From assembly GCF_028330525.1 (NCBI RefSeq), contig NZ_JAQMSD010000036.1, positions 1 through 33,867 on the forward strand: a stretch of 33,867 nucleotides of DNA, in the 5' to 3' direction. The stretch comes from Spirulina sp. CS-785/01. Its GTDB lineage: Bacteria > Cyanobacteriota > Cyanobacteriia > Cyanobacteriales > Spirulinaceae. The position numbers and the translations under genes are program-made. The notes under the pieces were generated by a model. The model worked only from the letters and a program-made list of their open reading frames with translations, was not told the DNA's origin and searched no databases. Every line of letters begins with the position of its first letter. The stretch's first letter is position 1. Positions 13,964-21,312 of the stretch are shown here, piece by piece.

Positions 13964-15616
13964 TTAAGCAGCGTTGTTACTGGTGTTAGATTGATCCGTC
14001 TTTTTACTAGAAGAAAACTGACTGGATAATCCTAACAGGGTTAAAGCTCGAATTTCGTGAGTTTGATTGAATAACGTTTCGGCAAAATCCGGAAATTCTT
14101 CTTTGCGAATATAGGGATACAACGTCGAAACAAAGTATTCAATAAAAATTTGCGCTTCAGTACGAGAACGCACGGCTAAAAATGCGTCATTGGCAATTTT
14201 AGTTTTTTTATCATTGTATTCCTGTTCTTTTTTAGGTTTGCCTTGGCATTCTTTCCAGTCTAAACCATATTTTGAGTTTAATTTACTGAGTACATAATGC
14301 TGGCAAACCCGATAAACAATTTCGGCATAATGACGAATTTCAGTGGTCATGGCATTTTCTCCATTTTGAGGGATTTCATTTTTAAATAATTCACGAGCAT
14401 CGTGATTAAAATAAGGGTCTTGTAACCACTTTCTCGGAATTCGACTCAACAAAGCATCAAACTCTAACCAAGCGGGAAGTTCTTGTAAAGGGGCATCGGT
14501 TTCAGGAGATTCTGGTGTAGAATGAAGCAAGTTTAATAAGCGTTGTTTGCGAAACCAAGGACACCAATAGGCTTTTTTAATTTCTGCATAGCGATCTACT
14601 TGGCGGGTTAATGGTTCGACATAATTCAGAGAACGAATTTTGACGACATTACCCACTTTTTCCGCATGAATTACTTCTACCCCTAAAATCAGATCGGCTA
14701 AAGTTTGATTGCCTGTTCTGCGACTGATACGTTCGCACATTAATCGCATTAATTCTAACCCCCCTTCTTCAGGAAGATCGATAATCGCTTCACGAGGTCG
14801 ATATCCGTAAGAGTGCGGCTCTCGTTGATTTAAAACATCCTTAAATTCATCACAAAAATCAACAAGATTGGCAACATCAGGAATAGCTAATACATAACCT
14901 GAAATCTCCCGTTTCCCATCTTTATTTAAAATCGCCGGACAATACACTTGGGCAACATAAACCCAAAAATGGAGTAAAAATTGATGGGCAACTGTATCTT
15001 GAGTGGGGATATTTTCAGGATTAATGGTCATTGCCCCCAGATAATATTGACTTCTTTGGCCAGTTAGTTTCTCTGGGGTTTGTAATGCCTTCCAAGTTTC
15101 TGTTACATCTTTGGTATAAGGCGGTTTGCCTTCCACTCGTTCATCGTAGGATTTGCGGGTGGTAGGGATGCCTCGAATGATTGTCCAAAGCATATCTCGC
15201 CACAGTTTAATCCACAGTCCGGCGTTGTTTTCATCTCCCGATTTATCCCAGTCCGCTAAAAATGCTCCTTTGGGGACAACCACCGAATAGTAATACCGTT
15301 GGATAGTTTTGGGTTTCCCTTTTTTGTCGGTGGTTTCAATCTCCTCTACACGGTCGTATTTTTTGATTTTTTTATCCGTGTGACGTTCGTCTAGGGTGGC
15401 AGAATAGGTAAAGTCAAATAATGCCTGTAATCCCGCTTCATTAACTTGCAAGGTTGCATGAGGGTCTTCTAACTCACTGAACTCTAGGACAACTCCCTCA
15501 CGGTCTGCAAATTCAGGATAACGGGACAGTTCTTGCACCATTAACACCAATCCTGCCAAACCTGCACGGTGTTGAACAGAGGGGAGTTCAGCGAGGTGAT
15601 AGGTAAGCTCGATCAT
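13964..15616 (-). CDS. cas8: Cas8 (Cmx8/DevT-like) large subunit of a Myxan-type effector
   Basis: The start is ATG 15616 (550 residues, MIELTYHLAELPSVQHRAGL), which overlaps the cas3 stop as ATGA; the longer frame to 15640 would run further into cas3. The N-terminal AELPSVQHRAGLAGLVLM stretch is the hallmark I associate with Cmx8 (Cas8a1/DevT). Other parts include YYSVVVPKGAFLADWDKSGD near 110-130 and ERISRRTGNQTLADLILGVE. Cas8 would recognise the PAM and recruit Cas3. The family is highly variable, so the assignment depends on the N-terminus and position between cas3 and cas7. No zinc finger is evident. Confidence 0.87.
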   Translation of the reverse strand: MIELTYHLAELPSVQHRAGLAGLVLMVQELSRYPEFADREGVVLEFSELEDPHATLQVNEAGLQALFDFTYSATLDERHTDKKIKKYDRVEEIETTDKKGKPKTIQRYYYSVVVPKGAFLADWDKSGDENNAGLWIKLWRDMLWTIIRGIPTTRKSYDERVEGKPPYTKDVTETWKALQTPEKLTGQRSQYYLGAMTINPENIPTQDTVAHQFLLHFWVYVAQVYCPAILNKDGKREISGYVLAIPDVANLVDFCDEFKDVLNQREPHSYGYRPREAIIDLPEEGGLELMRLMCERISRRTGNQTLADLILGVEVIHAEKVGNVVKIRSLNYVEPLTRQVDRYAEIKKAYWCPWFRKQRLLNLLHSTPESPETDAPLQELPAWLEFDALLSRIPRKWLQDPYFNHDARELFKNEIPQNGENAMTTEIRHYAEIVYRVCQHYVLSKLNSKYGLDWKECQGKPKKEQEYNDKKTKIANDAFLAVRSRTEAQIFIEYFVSTLYPYIRKEEFPDFAETLFNQTHEIRALTLLGLSSQFSSSKKTDQSNTSNNAA

Positions 15617-17904
15617 TGGCCAAAACCTCGTTGAGAACAATATTTATCGCTAGGTGCGATCGCTAGATATTTCGGCAACCAATCAGGATGTTCTTGGGGA
15701 CTCACAGCAGATTTAGGAATGGGTAAAATATAGCCGTCATAGGGTTTTTTATCGTCGATTAACTGCTTTACCTTGTCCAAGTCTTTATCTAAAATCGCAC
15801 TCACTGAATAGTCATTGCCCTCTCGGAAGGATTCAGATTTTGCCCAGTATCCCCCCCGCACAAAGTAACTATTCCTATCCGCTTGAGGTTCTGACTGGGA
15901 ATATTTCGCTAAGACTTCCGCCAGTTGCCGTTGACTGACTTCGCCTTGCACTTCCCCTAGAAACTTCTCTGCGTTTTCCAATTCTGTTTTTAAATAGGGT
16001 AAAGATTGGTCAGCAGGATAAACCCAAATTGCTGCCCGAAAGTCATCCCCTCTGGCCAGATGGCGATTAGAACGGCCAAAGCGTTGGACTAAGGAGGAAA
16101 TGGGGGCTGTTTCGCTGATGAGAACGTCTGCATCTAAATCTAGGGACATTTCGCAAACTTGGGTTGTTACTGCGATCGCGGGTTTTCGTTCTCCTTCTTT
16201 CGTCTTAAATGCCGCAACTGTTGCACTGTGCCTGTTTTGACGATCTTTCAGCGTAAAACGACTGTGATAGGTTAAAACTTCGGTGGGGAGGTCATTTTCG
16301 AGTAATGTGGCAATCTCTCGACATCGGTTAACAGTATTAACCACCCATAAAACTCGCTCTCCTTCTCGCTCTCCTTGCTGATAAGCTGCGATCGCGTGAC
16401 GATAAGCCGTATCATAATCACAGGACTGCACCTGATAACGAGGATGTTGTTCAGCTTTCTCCAGTTCCTCTAATTTAGCCCGATTTTCAGCAGTGGGGAA
16501 AACCTCTAAAAAGTCTCGCAGTTCTTTTTGACGAGATGGGGGTAACGTTGCCGTCATGCAGAGTACGGGAATATTGAAATGTTCCAAAAAACTGATTAAG
16601 TTATCGAACATCTCCCGTGAAAAACTATGCACCTCGTCAATAATAACCACCGAATCCGCTAAAACAGGCAACAAACACAACCCGCTATAACGGTGAGTGA
16701 GAAACGAGAGAAACTGATCGACCGTTGCCGAAAAAAACCGCTTCCCCCAAAACCCCAAAGCATATAACCGTTCTTCTGGGGTGTAATCCTTGTCTCTTGT
16801 CGCCTCAGAGGGGTTCTCAGCCATGTTATTGAGTTCATAGGTAGCTGTTCCCGTTAACAAGCTGGCATCGGACTCTGGGGCCCAAGCCACATAATCTTTA
16901 AAACCTTCGGTAGCTGTACCGCGAGTAGGATAGAGAAAGATTAAACGTCCCAGTTGATGGCGAGACAGTACCCCTTGACTCCATTTATAGCCAAAGAGGG
17001 TTTTTCCCGTCCCACAACCGCTTAATAACAGCAGATAATCCCCTAAACTGGGTGCTTGTTCTTGAAATGGTTTTAGTTGAAAGGGTTGCTTTCGTTCTTC
17101 CTCAATCTGTTTATAGCGAGGTTGAAGAATTTTGTCTTCCAGTTCTTCGGAAGTCAGACAAGGAGAGTGTAACGTTTGCTCAACCCAGGGAGGAATGGCT
17201 TCAGACCGATCTGTGCGAAAAATTCCACTGGCCACGGAATCCGCAGCAATCACTCCTGCTTTCAGGGCTAAAACTAAAGCCCGTCGCCCTTTATCCCGTT
17301 TAATTTGGCGACCGAATTGACGGCCAATGGAGTTCACCTCATCATACAGTTGTTCCCAAAAGGGTTGACCTTTCACCCACTGGTGAGGCAGTTCGGGAAC
17401 TCCCGTTAAACCAGCAATTGCAGCGATTTTTTGAAAAATACGCTGAATTTGTGGGTGATCTAAGTAAAATTTCACCGTTTTTTTCTGGTTTTGGGGTTGG
17501 CCCCAGTTTTCCTCAGAGTGGTTTATAGTGGCTCTAAGATGGTGAGATAAGACAGCGGCCACAATGGCTTCTCGGTCAAGTCCACTCTTGTCTAACCATT
17601 GCCAAACGGTGGGATAGTGCAAGATTAACGCACTAATCCACTCATGGCGTAAGGTTTGCTTCTCTCGACTCCCATTAATCAGAGCGATAAAATCAGCATT
17701 AGCTTTCCCAACATCGTGAAACAGGGCAGCAATGCGGAGATGTTGCAGAAACCTCTCTGCATCAGTTACTCCAAAAAAGCGACACCAATTTTTGAGAATG
17801 CGGCCTTTAAAAATGTGCTGTACAGCAGTTTCCGTGTCGATGAGGTGTTGTTCTAGGGGAAGTTCCCCATACTTGAGACTTTTAGCTAAAAGTGGCTGCT
17901 GCAT
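15613..17904 (-). CDS. cas3: Cas3 nuclease-helicase (HD domain fused to DExH helicase)
   Basis: The 763-residue protein degrades target DNA after recruitment by the effector. The HD nuclease is N-terminal: H20, H63-D64 (LFHDVGKA) and H87 (LRHEWISALI). The helicase follows, with motif I SGCGTGKT near 295, motif II DEVH, motif III MTATLPP and motif VI QRFGRSNR. All catalytic motifs look intact. The start overlaps the end of cas6 by 23 nt, and the stop overlaps cas8 as ATGA, so cas6, cas3 and cas8 are tightly coupled. Confidence 0.96.
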   Translation of the reverse strand: MQQPLLAKSLKYGELPLEQHLIDTETAVQHIFKGRILKNWCRFFGVTDAERFLQHLRIAALFHDVGKANADFIALINGSREKQTLRHEWISALILHYPTVWQWLDKSGLDREAIVAAVLSHHLRATINHSEENWGQPQNQKKTVKFYLDHPQIQRIFQKIAAIAGLTGVPELPHQWVKGQPFWEQLYDEVNSIGRQFGRQIKRDKGRRALVLALKAGVIAADSVASGIFRTDRSEAIPPWVEQTLHSPCLTSEELEDKILQPRYKQIEEERKQPFQLKPFQEQAPSLGDYLLLLSGCGTGKTLFGYKWSQGVLSRHQLGRLIFLYPTRGTATEGFKDYVAWAPESDASLLTGTATYELNNMAENPSEATRDKDYTPEERLYALGFWGKRFFSATVDQFLSFLTHRYSGLCLLPVLADSVVIIDEVHSFSREMFDNLISFLEHFNIPVLCMTATLPPSRQKELRDFLEVFPTAENRAKLEELEKAEQHPRYQVQSCDYDTAYRHAIAAYQQGEREGERVLWVVNTVNRCREIATLLENDLPTEVLTYHSRFTLKDRQNRHSATVAAFKTKEGERKPAIAVTTQVCEMSLDLDADVLISETAPISSLVQRFGRSNRHLARGDDFRAAIWVYPADQSLPYLKTELENAEKFLGEVQGEVSQRQLAEVLAKYSQSEPQADRNSYFVRGGYWAKSESFREGNDYSVSAILDKDLDKVKQLIDDKKPYDGYILPIPKSAVSPQEHPDWLPKYLAIAPSDKYCSQRGFGQ

Positions 17905-18547
17905 CCTGTCCTCCTCTGCTGCGACGATTCACCGGAAGATTGGGATAAAAGACCCCACACCCCATGCGACGCTTACCGCCTAACCCCTGAATTTGTAGGG
18001 TAATGGAGTCCTCTGGACTTAGATCGGAGACGACGACGCTAAAGCCCACAATGGTATAGTTGCGTTCGGGTTTATGAATGGTGAGAGTTAACCGTTTGGG
18101 TTCACCTTGATGATTGGCTGGAATGCCGATATTAGCGTTAATGTTAAGGGTTTGTAATTGCCGTTGGGCAGCTTGTAAGAAGGGGACTGGCTCAGTATAG
18201 CCTTTGATGGTCACTAAACGGGCTTTGAGCGTGTCAATGGGTTTAAGGGTTTGTAATTCGGGATTCCCCAGTTGAATGGTATGCCTCCCTACTTGTAAGG
18301 TTTCTCCGGCCAATTGATAGACTTGCGCGATCGCTTCTACGGGTAAACGCATCCATAAGCGAGAACTGCGGGTTAATTCAATGATCCCTTGTCGGTCAGG
18401 AATGCCTGTAATGGTATTGATGGCGAGGTCTTGTAAATCGTGTAATTGGGGAAGTTTGCTTGCGATCGCAGCATACAAGCGATAATTGTGGTCAGCCGGA
18501 AGTTGATTTCCTGTGACGGGAAAGGTCAGGTTAACAATATTAGTCAT
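17882..18547 (-). CDS. cas6: Cas6 (Cmx6-like) pre-crRNA endonuclease
   Basis: The 221-residue protein starts MTNIVNLTFPVTGNQLPADH followed by NYRLYAAIASKLPQLHD, which is a Cas6 ferredoxin-like N-terminus. Near the C-terminus it has the glycine-rich loop LGGKRRMGCGVF (about 194-205) that contacts the repeat RNA. H20 (ADHNYRLY) or H36 are candidate general bases. It cuts the CRISPR transcript 3' of the repeat hairpin, giving an 8-nt handle. It is the first recognisable cas gene of the interference operon; a strong hairpin lies in the 106-nt gap upstream. Confidence 0.92.
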   Translation of the reverse strand: MTNIVNLTFPVTGNQLPADHNYRLYAAIASKLPQLHDLQDLAINTITGIPDRQGIIELTRSSRLWMRLPVEAIAQVYQLAGETLQVGRHTIQLGNPELQTLKPIDTLKARLVTIKGYTEPVPFLQAAQRQLQTLNINANIGIPANHQGEPKRLTLTIHKPERNYTIVGFSVVVSDLSPEDSITLQIQGLGGKRRMGCGVFYPNLPVNRRSRGGQDAAATFS

Positions 18548-18569
18548 GGTTCAAATTGAATGGATGTGA

Positions 18570-18603
18570 TTGGCAAGTCCAGAAGAATCTGGCACTTGCC
18601 CAA
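18570..18603 (-). promoter_or_regulatory. Strong stem-loop between the 71-residue gene and cas6
   Basis: TTGGCAAGTCCAGA pairs with TCTGGCACTTGCCCAA across an AGAA loop (14 pairs, two single-base bulges). It ends about 22 nt before the cas6 ATG. There is no T run on the minus strand, so it is more likely an mRNA-processing, stabilising or attenuating structure than a terminator. Confidence 0.5.
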
Positions 18604-18653
18604 GGTATTACGGATGGGAAAAAGCAATGCAGTTCAGAAACTACTCTTGGTGG

Positions 18654-18869
18654 CTATACTGCGATCGCTTTCCAACGATTTCGCGCTTTGTACAGAATCA
18701 CGAAATGGTCTGTTTCCCAATGTCCTCGTTTTCTTGCTTTCTGAATCTCTGACGGGGACAACTCAAAGTGTTTTTGGAATTGTTGCGTGGTCAGAATTTC
18801 AGCAGAACGGGGAAAGTGAATAGAAAGTTGCTCACCAACTCCCTTGTTGAAATGAGTCTTTTTTGCCAT
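18654..18869 (-). CDS. Small basic protein upstream of cas6, unknown function
   Basis: The 71-residue protein begins MAKKTHFNKGVGEQLSIHFP and contains TTQQFQKHFELSPSEIQKAR then KRGHWETDHFVILYKARNRW. The QQFQKHFELSPSEIQKAR stretch could form a helix-turn-helix-like pair of helices, and the rest is basic, so nucleic-acid binding is possible; I do not recognise a family. It lies 106 nt upstream of cas6 on the same strand and is probably the first gene of the cas operon. The ATG at 18869 has no clear Shine-Dalgarno site. Confidence 0.6.
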   Translation of the reverse strand: MAKKTHFNKGVGEQLSIHFPRSAEILTTQQFQKHFELSPSEIQKARKRGHWETDHFVILYKARNRWKAIAV

Positions 18870-18897
18870 GATCGTGCTTAGGTAATTTTTTGTCGCG

Positions 18898-18929
18898 TCT
18901 CCAGTCTTGATGACTTGGAGATTTTTTTT
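18898..18929 (+). terminator. Terminator-like hairpin with T run, pointing in the plus direction
   Basis: TCTCCAGTC and GACTTGGAGA pair (one bulge) and are followed by eight T residues. It lies in the promoter gap of the minus-strand 71-residue gene. No plus-strand gene upstream needs it, so it might end an unannotated antisense RNA or be fortuitous. Confidence 0.35.
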
Positions 18930-19021
18930 ATTCTAGCGGTTATTCGCTATTCATATTAACCCATCTTTTGGATGAACGTCCACAACCAGATACGATTGTG
19001 GCAATAGCTAGACTATAAAAT

Positions 19022-19041
19022 CGCCTGACGGCATCTAAGGG
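19022..19041 (-). repeat. Solitary degenerate CRISPR repeat upstream of the cas operon
   Basis: CGCCTGACGGCATCTAAGG matches the repeat core GCCTAACGGCAATCAAAGG at 16 of 19 positions and lacks the same A as the copy at 13936. The minus-strand hairpin GCC-GUCA-GGC is kept. A weaker second match (GCAGCATCAAAGG, 19130-19143) lies about 100 nt upstream on that strand. The 303-nt gap 18870-19172 holds these, the hairpin at 18898 and a short inverted repeat TAGCG/CGCTA near 18935-18950. A 78-codon frame with a GTG overlapping the regulator stop crosses the gap and is not accepted as a gene. Confidence 0.55.
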
Positions 19042-19172
19042 AGCAAAAAATGGACTAATTTGGGAAAATACGCTAATCCTATTAACCTTGCTCAACGCTG
19101 CTAAAGAATTGAGTTGACTTCTATCTTTCGCAGCATCAAAGGACGTTCTCTTTTGATGATACATGATGTTTT

Positions 19173-20156
19173 TCACTGTGTCTCTACTCCTAACCGATAC
19201 TGTTCGTTCAAGATTGCTGCTTCTTCACGCATCAAAGCGACTAATTCTGGGGGGTGTTGCACCACTGCACCGCGGCCATATCCCAACACCCACCGCTTTA
19301 CATCTTCGAGGCCAGTGACTTTCAGGTGTAGGGTAATGGAACGATCGCAGTGGGTTTCAATCCGTTGGGAGGAATGCCACTTACGTTCTGTGATATAACG
19401 AGCAGTGGGTTCGTCAAACCAGATGGCGACATCCACGGGATCACCTCCCACTTGGTATTGAAAACTGTCGCCTAGAACGGTTTTTAGGTCAAAATCGGGA
19501 TCGCGCTCAAAGGGTTCTGAAGTCACCACCAGTTCACGGATGCGATCGACTCGAAAGGAGCGTATTTCCTGCCGTAAGTGACAATAAGCCCACAAATAGG
19601 GATTACTGCCTCGATAAACGTCCAAAACGTAAGGATCGATGGTTCGTTCTGAGGTTTCATCGCTTTTGGGGGAATAATAGCGCATCCAAACTTGTTGGGA
19701 TTGGGTACAGGCTTGGATTAAGTCTGTCCAAATTTGCGGATCGAGGATGATTTCTCCTCCAGCCCGGAATTGTACTCGCTCTTGGGCTAGTTGGTGGAGG
19801 TTGATGGCGACGGGTTCAGGGAGTCGTTCGGATAATCGCGCGATCGCAGATTGTAACAGTCCTTCATGTGCCGATCCTGCGTAGGCTTCCAGCATCCTTG
19901 CACCTAGGGTGAGTGCAAAGAGTTCCCCTTGACTCAAGGAAATACTAGGGAGTCGCCAGTCGGTGTCGGTATAGTACCATCCGTGGGTTTTACTCCATTC
20001 TAGGGGAGCAGAGAAGCGATCGCGCAAAAAGTTTAGATCGCTGCGAACGGTGCGCGGACTGACTTCTAGAGCGTCGGCCAGTGTCTCACAAGTTTGCCGA
20101 CTCCTTGAGCGCAGTTGTTGATCGAGATGTAATAAGCGTTCGAGATGGCGTGACAT
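19173..20156 (-). CDS. WYL-domain transcriptional regulator
   Basis: The 327-residue protein has an N-terminal DeoR-like winged helix (about 1-60; CETLADALEVSPRTVRSDLN) and a WYL domain (about 150-225) with IDPYVLDVYRGSNPYLWAYC and RSFRVDRI. WYL proteins bind nucleotide or nucleic-acid ligands and commonly regulate cas genes and other defence loci. Its position upstream of the cas operon, same strand, fits such a role. An inverted repeat at 20157-20205 beside its start suggests autoregulation. There is no Shine-Dalgarno site before the ATG. Confidence 0.9.
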   Translation of the reverse strand: MSRHLERLLHLDQQLRSRSRQTCETLADALEVSPRTVRSDLNFLRDRFSAPLEWSKTHGWYYTDTDWRLPSISLSQGELFALTLGARMLEAYAGSAHEGLLQSAIARLSERLPEPVAINLHQLAQERVQFRAGGEIILDPQIWTDLIQACTQSQQVWMRYYSPKSDETSERTIDPYVLDVYRGSNPYLWAYCHLRQEIRSFRVDRIRELVVTSEPFERDPDFDLKTVLGDSFQYQVGGDPVDVAIWFDEPTARYITERKWHSSQRIETHCDRSITLHLKVTGLEDVKRWVLGYGRGAVVQHPPELVALMREEAAILNEQYRLGVETQ

Positions 20157-20217
20157 TGCCGAGTTTAAGTGGAATACAGGTTTAGCCTACACACCGAACT
20201 CGGCAAAATTCTTGCCG
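20157..20217. promoter_or_regulatory. Inverted-repeat operator candidate at the WYL regulator start
   Basis: TGCCGAGTT (20157-20165) is a perfect inverted copy of AACTCGGCA (20197-20205), 31 nt between them. A further TTGCCG at 20212-20217 pairs with CGGCAA at 20201. The arrangement looks like a pair of half-sites around the regulator's own promoter. Confidence 0.5.
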
Positions 20218-20325
20218 CTTTCCAGAAAATCTCGATTTTTGTTACAAAAGTTCACAATTAATACTTGATAGTGTCTAATATTAAAGCCCTGTAATCCCAC
20301 CAGTCTGATTCTTCTCCGGCCAGTT

Positions 20326-20365
20326 CGTAGTTAGTCCTTTAGGACTTCTCTAAGAGCTAAAGCTC
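20326..20365 (-). terminator. Two adjacent hairpins after the DUF3368 gene
   Basis: On the minus strand, directly after the stop codon, GAGAGCTTTAGCTCTT and then AAGTCCTAAAGGACT form two short stems. The GTTCGTAG boundary is shared with the hairpin near 6161. This is a common cyanobacterial repeat that probably also protects or ends the toxin-antitoxin mRNA. Confidence 0.45.
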
Positions 20366-20851
20366 TCACTCAGAAGAATTTTGATATTTGTCTAAAAGTG
20401 ACGTTAATAGGGAAGGGGCAATGCGGAAATTGGTTGATTGCAAACGGTTTATAGCTGTTGGAAAATCAATTATTTTTTGCTGCGCTGCTTGACCCAGAAT
20501 TCCCAATAGTCCAACCACTTTTAGTCCTCGCTCTTTGGCTATCGTTCTAGCTGCTTTTTCATCAAGGATGATGAGGTTAGCTTTAATTTCTTCAGCTAAA
20601 ATAATGGCTTCTCGTTCTCCTTGGTGCAATGAGTTCAAACTAGGGTCTTCAATAGGTGTAATTGTGCTAATTTTGATCCAGTTAGGTTGCTCATTAATCC
20701 AAGCTCTGACTTCATCAGGTGCGCCTTCTGCCTGAAGTTCACAGAATACTGCTTGCGGAATTGTAACCTCCTGAAATAATGAAAGAAGTAAATTGATTTC
20801 ACCTATTAAAACCAGATAACAGAGCGGGGATGTATCAGCAACAACAATCAT
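20366..20851 (-). CDS. DUF3368 PIN-like protein (probable toxin)
   Basis: The 161-residue protein begins MIVVADTSPLCYLVLIGEIN, with the first PIN aspartate at D6, then CELQAEGAPDEVRAW near 38-52, GEREAIILAEE near 78 and LIILDEKAARTIAKERGLKV near 93-112; these carry the acidic residues of the PIN nuclease site. DUF3368 proteins are the toxin half of pairs with UPF0175 antitoxins, as here. Its start overlaps the antitoxin stop by 4 nt. All visible catalytic residues are intact. Confidence 0.9.
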   Translation of the reverse strand: MIVVADTSPLCYLVLIGEINLLLSLFQEVTIPQAVFCELQAEGAPDEVRAWINEQPNWIKISTITPIEDPSLNSLHQGEREAIILAEEIKANLIILDEKAARTIAKERGLKVVGLLGILGQAAQQKIIDFPTAINRLQSTNFRIAPSLLTSLLDKYQNSSE

Positions 20852-21114
20852 TCAGATAAGACATAATTTAGGGTGTTAATATCTTTCTCAAAATCTGTTT
20901 CTGTGTAGTTTAAGTAGGCTTGAGAACGCTGTAAAAAGGCTTCTGTTTCCCAACGGGAGGGAAGGTTCAGTAAGGATTGAACCTGAGCCGAAGTCAAAAC
21001 CCCTTTACGGTAAGATTCTACGGCTAATGCTTCTAACATTTGTTGAGATAAGTTTCCGAGTTTGGCTTCTAATTCTTGTCCGATTTCTTCGGGAAGATTA
21101 ATTGTAATTTGCAT
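20848..21114 (-). CDS. UPF0175 family protein (probable antitoxin)
   Basis: The 88-residue protein begins MQITINLPEEIGQELEAKLG and has LSQQMLEALAVESYRKGVLT then SAQVQSLLNLPSRWETEAFL, the UPF0175 pattern with a helix-turn-helix-like half. It is the first gene of the pair and would neutralise the PIN toxin and bind its own promoter. The ATG at 21114 follows the single CRISPR repeat (21129-21165) by only 14 nt, so the leader and repeat occupy its entire 5' region; no separate promoter or good Shine-Dalgarno site is visible. Confidence 0.9.
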   Translation of the reverse strand: MQITINLPEEIGQELEAKLGNLSQQMLEALAVESYRKGVLTSAQVQSLLNLPSRWETEAFLQRSQAYLNYTETDFEKDINTLNYVLSE

Positions 21115-21128
21115 GGTTCACGCTGTTA

Positions 21129-21165
21129 GTGATCAACGCCTAACGGCAATCAAAGGTTATCACAG
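21129..21165 (-). CRISPR. Single intact CRISPR repeat (one-repeat array 3)
   Basis: The 37-nt copy is perfect but hybrid: it has the array 1 core (CCTAACGGC) and the array 2 last base (CACAG). A leader copy adjoins its high-coordinate side, exactly as in arrays 1 and 2, but no spacer or second repeat follows; instead the UPF0175 gene starts 14 nt on. The orientation by leader is minus. Confidence 0.92.
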
Positions 21166-21309
21166 GGCAGACGCTACAACCCGCACCAGACAAGGACGCT
21201 CAGAGCATTTTGCAAGCACCTCCAGTCCTTCGCGCAATATACCCCTAAATTACCCTATTTTACCCAAAAAAGCAACCCCCAAAACCCACGCCAGATCAGC
21301 CTTACAGCG
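21166..21309 (-). promoter_or_regulatory. CRISPR leader 3, truncated
   Basis: It is nearly identical to the repeat-proximal 145 nt of leader 1 (for example ACAACCCGCACCAGACAAGG and AGCATTTTGCAAGCACCTCC at 21204-21223). Similarity ends at 21309 inside the second copy of the leader motif, where a glycosyltransferase coding frame begins. The far third, present in leaders 1 and 2, is missing. Confidence 0.85.
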
Positions 21310-21312
21310 TTA

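Noticed and set aside
18940-19176. 78-codon minus-strand frame whose GTG overlaps the WYL regulator stop, with AGGAG 10 nt upstream
   Set aside because: The start signals are tolerable, but the product matches nothing I recognise and the two repeat-like stretches within it fit a non-coding crRNA-like element better. It remains a possible small gene.
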